From: Bolinopsis microptera
Taxonomy: Eukaryota; Ctenophora; Tentaculata; Lobata; Bolinopsidae
DNA: 64,000 bases
Direction: 5' to 3'
NCBI RefSeq assembly: GCF_026151205.1
Contig: NC_087079.1
Location: forward strand, 11,646,635 to 11,710,634
Program-made: the position numbers and the translations under genes
Shown: positions 60,447 through 64,000 of the stretch, one piece after another
How positions within the stretch are numbered: position 1 is the first letter of the stretch
Layout of the letters: each line of letters starts with the position of its first letter
The notes under the pieces: model-generated
Seen by the model: the letters and a program-made list of their open reading frames with translations, nothing else
Database searches by the model: none
Told to the model about the DNA's origin: nothing

Positions 60447-61742
60447 ATGTTAGTGACTGCCTTGACTTTGCTGGCCCTGTTCCAGTTCGCAGTTGGAGCT
60501 TTTACCACTGGTAACCCTACACTGAGGATATACGAACACTCTAATCAAGGAGGACGGTACAAAACACTTACAAGTCCATCTGCAAACCTTGCTAACATAG
60601 GTTTTAATGATGACACCGACAGCGTTTATGCAATCAGCGGAGATTGGGAGCTTTACACCCACGTAGATTACATCGGAACAAGGTTCTATGTGGAGGAAGG
60701 TCAGAAGTTAAACGCAAAAAACATTAACGCTTATTCCTCAGCAAGACCTATAAATTGCCGCTACATCTCCGATCCCAATACAGCTAAATTACGTGCCTCT
60801 AAAAGTTCCCATCTTCAGTATGGAACGACGGAGTACCTGTTGCCACAGGAAGATTTAGGAGCAGATATGAGAAATAGGATAACTTCTATGGTTGCCGACA
60901 AAGGAGACTGGGAGATGTATGAGTGGACAGGCTATCAAGGTGCCAGATTAGTGATAAAAGAAGGCGAAACTATCGACAACCTTAATGGATGGAGTAACAG
61001 GATCGCTTCTCTGAGACCTATCTGTGAGGCGTACAAAGGAAAGGAAAAGTGCACACTGTCCAGAATCGAAGTATTGGACAAGGAAGGAGATTTAGAGCCT
61101 AAGTACACTGGAACCGAAATCATCGGCTCTCAATCCAGTGGATCCTGTTACGGACCAGCCTCACACGAGATCGCAATAACGCAGGTAAATTCTGTGGAAG
61201 AATCAGTAAGTCTCGAAATTTCTAGAGAAGATGAAGTGAACTGGGACGTAACAACATCTGCAGAAATATCCGTTGAAGTAGGATTCCTGGGAACTGGATC
61301 ATCTTTCTCAGCGGGCATTTCCATAGGAATAGGTGGAGCTATTACTATGGGAACCTCTGAAACAACAGAAACAACGATTAGCAACACGAAAGAACACGGA
61401 CAGGTCACGGAATTTGAAGTGCCGGGTGCAGGGGTCGTCTTCGGTATTGTGGACAGGTATGAGATTGGCCAGTCTGATATACCGGTGAAGATGCACATGA
61501 CTTGTCCGAGCGGGGTTGACAAAACAGTGGACTCCACTATTGCCATGAAACAAGTTTCCTTCGGAGCAGCTCACTTCTGGTCACTAACAGGGCAGTTTAC
61601 TAAAAACGCGTGCAAAGCTAACAGGAGACTGCCAGAATGTGTTGAGAATGTAAGAAAGCGCTTCAGAAACTATATTGGACAAAAAGAGAAGATCGAAAAA
61701 GCGTTTGAGAAATGTTTTTCTGACGGGAAGGGATCTTTTTAA
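60447..61742 (+). CDS. Secreted beta-gamma-crystallin / aerolysin-like pore-forming family protein
   Basis: Single exon, 431 codons. A signal peptide (residues 1-18) is followed by a two-part beta-gamma-crystallin region (about 25-192; repeated pattern YEHSNQGGRY and YEWTGYQGAR, each followed by a D-x-V/I-x-S turn). Next comes an aerolysin/ETX-MTX2-like fold (about 205-385) with an alternating Ser/Thr- and Gly-rich segment at about 275-312, the usual place of the membrane-inserting hairpin. The C-terminal tail is basic. The same architecture is known from amphibian epidermis and several invertebrates, where members act in defence or in membrane and vesicle handling; this copy's role is not known. 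It has no intron, in contrast with the neighbouring genes, and lies between two direct repeats. The start is the first ATG with a signal peptide. Confidence 0.9.
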   Translation: MLVTALTLLALFQFAVGAFTTGNPTLRIYEHSNQGGRYKTLTSPSANLANIGFNDDTDSVYAISGDWELYTHVDYIGTRFYVEEGQKLNAKNINAYSSARPINCRYISDPNTAKLRASKSSHLQYGTTEYLLPQEDLGADMRNRITSMVADKGDWEMYEWTGYQGARLVIKEGETIDNLNGWSNRIASLRPICEAYKGKEKCTLSRIEVLDKEGDLEPKYTGTEIIGSQSSGSCYGPASHEIAITQVNSVEESVSLEISREDEVNWDVTTSAEISVEVGFLGTGSSFSAGISIGIGGAITMGTSETTETTISNTKEHGQVTEFEVPGAGVVFGIVDRYEIGQSDIPVKMHMTCPSGVDKTVDSTIAMKQVSFGAAHFWSLTGQFTKNACKANRRLPECVENVRKRFRNYIGQKEKIEKAFEKCFSDGKGSF

Positions 61743-62018
61743 ACATGTGTGGTGTGTACGTATTCCTATTGAGTATAATTGCAGTTATTCAAATTAATTT
61801 ATTGTCTTAAAAATTGTTTAATTCGACTTTAGCATTCACTGGCACCAAAATCGTGGTTTGAAAATTGCATATATACCTGCCAATTTTACAACAATATAAA
61901 AAAAGGTAAAAAACGGACACAATTTGTTTCAGAAAAATTTCGTACTTAAAAGCAGTTGTACGGTACGTACTAACAAAAGTAAGTACTTTAAATCGGCTAC
62001 GGTACGTACTTTCCATCT

Positions 62019-62287
62019 TAGCACAGTGTTGGCAAGCATGACCGTCGCCGTTATACCTCCCATACTATTATACCCTCTTTACTGTTTTTCAGGCATTAAG
62101 AATAAGGCTCATTAAAGGTCGTTCAGCAGGTTTATTTTTAGTTCAAAACATTTTAATTCGATGTCAAAGATGACAAGAATAAGAAATAGTTATGTGGAGG
62201 TTTTCAAGAAATTTGCACAAAATACGCGTCAGCACTGTTAGTGTTATATGAAATTGGTAAAAACCCAAAATCGCCATATTCAGGTGT
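62019..62287. repeat. Dispersed repeat, right copy
   Basis: Direct repeat partner of 58741-59012. It starts AGCACAGTGTTGGCAAGCAT and ends CCCAAAATCGCCATATTCAG. Confidence 0.8.
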
Positions 62288-62801
62288 CTTAAAAAACCAT
62301 GTTAAAATAGAGTTTGATGGGTAACCCGCTGGTTTACGTAATATATAAACGATCCAATAAAGCGTTGACGCAGGAAAGAAACTGTATTCGAGAACTGAAA
62401 TTTATCTTTAAATATTAATACAACTTACAATAATTGCAACTATACTTTGATCATACAAGGCTAGGAGTGAGCCAAAAAGGAAGTGACACTAATTTGGGAG
62501 GGGGTAGGGGGGACACTGAAGTGAAATCAATTAAAACATAAGAAGTGTTTTAGCAAAGTTAAGACTGTATTTATCACTAGTAATCGCTCATTAGCGATTG
62601 CTAGCATATATATATAGAACTAATGTATCATTTTACTGGACTATAGAATTTATGTATCATTTTGCAGAATGTAGACATACACGGCGATTTTTTTTAAATG
62701 AACTAATTCATCAAAATGTTTAAAAAATTGCATCTGTTATTTTAATTAGATAAAAATTAACTGATTCTCGTGGTTTGCTGTCAAGTCTTAATGTATGACT
62801 A

Positions 62802-63291
62802 CAGTTTAACCCCGATTTACCGCGGAGTTTGGGGGAAAGGGGCGTGCCAACTAAATCGCTCGCATCAATTTTTTAAATTCTTGTGAAAAGGATCTAAGGG
62901 TATGAAAGTAATCGAAATCGGTGTATTTTTTGACGCTGATTCCGAATCCCCCCATGATCATGACGTATGGTAAAATGCTTCCCCGGAGAGTTATGGGCAA
63001 CAAAACTGTTTTGGTCACGTGACAAGTGAGTGTTATGGAGGTTATGGTTATGGCTGAGATAAGGGTTTATGTAAAACCGTTTTGTTCGGCTGCAAAACCA
63101 TGAAAACCAAAGTCGCGTGATAATTTTAAGGCGAGCGAATTAGTAAGAGCCAGGAAAGGAGACATCCGCGGTAAATCGAGGTTTGTGGTAAATCGGATGT
63201 TTGTTTGTTTACATTATGCATGTTAAACCCTATTTGGGGAATGGAGATGGCTGCGGTAAATCGGGGTTTGCGGTAAATCGGGGTTTTACTG
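62802..63291. mobile_element. Pogo/Tigger-like MITE, copy interrupted by another MITE
   Basis: TA-flanked. Ends CAGTTTAACCCCGATTTACC and the inverse of GGTAAATCGGGGTTTTACTG. Comparison with the short copy at 13522-13676 shows that 62842-63152 is an insertion. Confidence 0.82.
62842..63152. mobile_element. hAT-like MITE 'GCGAGCG', nested
   Basis: Ends contain ACTAAATCGCTCGC and GCGAGCGAATTAGT as inverted repeats, flanked by GGAAAGGG (62834-62841) and GGAAAGGA (63153-63160), 7 of 8 alike. The termini match the host element at 26021-26226, while the interior is longer and related to 45890-46215. Confidence 0.8.
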
Positions 63292-63505
63292 TACCATCAA
63301 AGCTCAAACTTATAGCTTAGAGATATACTTGTAATTGTCTTCATACACTTTTAATACTAGAGCATTTTTACCGGGCGGCTCAGCCTGTCATTCCGCCGAA
63401 TCTCTATTTATGTTTATGAACATAATAGCCTGGGGTCCCCAGGTAAGAGCATTTAAACTAGAAACCCACACTTAGATCTAACATATTTAACCAGGCTGGC
63501 CCCCC

Positions 63506-63984
63506 TTAACCATGCAAATAGCGAACACACTTCTTGGTGCCACATCTGCACTCTACAGAGAGACGCTGCGCGGCACGGTTATCTTCCTCCACTATCCGAT
63601 CTATCTGGTAGTTGAATGTCAGCTCTTCTCCAGCCTGAATTAGAAAGGTTGTGAGTATAAAGTTAGTAGGTAAATATAATCAATAATAATCCTTGCGGGG
63701 GACACGGGGCTTGACGACAGCAAATAGATAAACAAGCTGGATAGACAGATTGAAGCTTCCCTAAGTCGAGTAAGTCGAATAAGAACATATGACTTTCCTA
63801 ACATAATTAACATTAATTAATATTTCAAAACATTTACTGTCAAATTTGAAAAAGCAGGTAACTAAAATGACGACACATTTGTGGGACTTACAGCGATACT
63901 TTTTACAGCAAACAAACAAATGTGCGGTAATCTGAGATCCAGATTGGAAATCCAGCAGGAGAACACCGCCAGATTAGGATCGCA
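63506..63984 (-). CDS. SUV39H-type histone H3K9 methyltransferase, C-terminal end (5' partial)
   Basis: Two minus-strand exons, 63984-63892 and 63634-63506, join at phase 0 (74 codons plus stop). The first encodes the SET-domain segment CDPNLAVF, W-I-S-N-L-D and LRLPHICLFA; the second AGEELTFNY, an acidic linker and the post-SET zinc motif CRCGTKKC, ending at YLHG. Order, spacing and the acidic linker before the post-SET match SUV39H proteins, which trimethylate histone H3 lysine 9 in heterochromatin. The preceding exon boundary is an acceptor TTTTCAG at the window edge, so the chromodomain and most of SET lie outside. The gene may run to higher coordinates. G9a-type proteins are less likely because of the C-terminal ending. 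Confidence 0.88.
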
Positions 63985-64000
63985 CTGAAAAGATAAATAA

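Larger units (their letters stand above)
61743..63505. other. Intergenic, repeats and nested MITEs
   Basis: Holds the right copy of the dispersed repeat (62019-62287) and the nested pogo-like/hAT-like pair (62802-63291). No gene is seen before the minus-strand SUV39H stop codon at 63506-63508. Confidence 0.6.

Overview
The window is animal nuclear DNA. Its genes have GT-AG introns of roughly 50-1100 bp, and the protein families are metazoan: DNAJC17, SUV39H, THAP, C2H2 zinc fingers, a Shisa/WBP1-like membrane protein and a zymogen-type M14 carboxypeptidase. The DNA is AT-rich and full of young repeats: Penelope, a CR1/Jockey-type LINE, hAT-, mariner-, pogo- and MULE-like elements, minisatellites and long poly-G/poly-C tracts. 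This suits an invertebrate with a compact but transposon-rich genome. I cannot place it in a phylum from sequence alone.

Layout. 1-594: open end of an unknown minus-strand gene with an N-terminal zinc knuckle. 595-5389: intergenic, with element remnants. 5390-7220: DNAJC17 (+). 8.26-11.84 kb: Penelope-like insertion made of two inverted copies. 12.3-14.4 kb: gene with a PARP-type zinc finger and a DEK_C domain (+). 15.0-16.5 kb: THAP plus C2H2 gene (+). 18.1-20.6 and 21.2-23.4 kb: two tandemly duplicated C2H2 genes (+). 23.4-26.9 kb: repeats with nested MITEs. 26.9-28.8 kb: single-exon membrane-anchored multicopper oxidase (-). 30.5-31.6 kb: TA-flanked inverted-repeat element. 31.8-33.1 kb: Shisa/WBP1-like gene (+). 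34.0-40.0 kb: LINE (-) with two intact ORFs; ORF1 carries an AlkB-type dioxygenase and an SGNH hydrolase. 40.1-50.9 kb: repeats, including a mariner-like element, a ~350-bp degenerate tandem array, a TAGTG microsatellite and a long-inverted-repeat element. 50.97-51.9 kb: FLYWCH/MULE transposase relic (+). 53.1-58.3 kb: 13-exon M14 carboxypeptidase (+). 60.4-61.7 kb: single-exon secreted beta-gamma-crystallin/aerolysin-like protein (+). 63.5-64.0 kb: last two exons of a SUV39H-type histone methyltransferase (-).

The host genes do not form one pathway. Chromatin or DNA-binding proteins are over-represented (THAP, three C2H2 genes, PARP-finger/DEK_C, SUV39H), and a secreted protease and a secreted pore-former-like protein are neighbours. 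The most unusual items are the LINE ORF1 with apparently complete AlkB active-site residues, and repeated cases in which tandem repeats have grown across exon-intron junctions, most strikingly about 21 copies of a 43-bp splice-acceptor unit in the carboxypeptidase gene. Exon boundaries were derived by hand from splice consensus, reading frame and family conservation.
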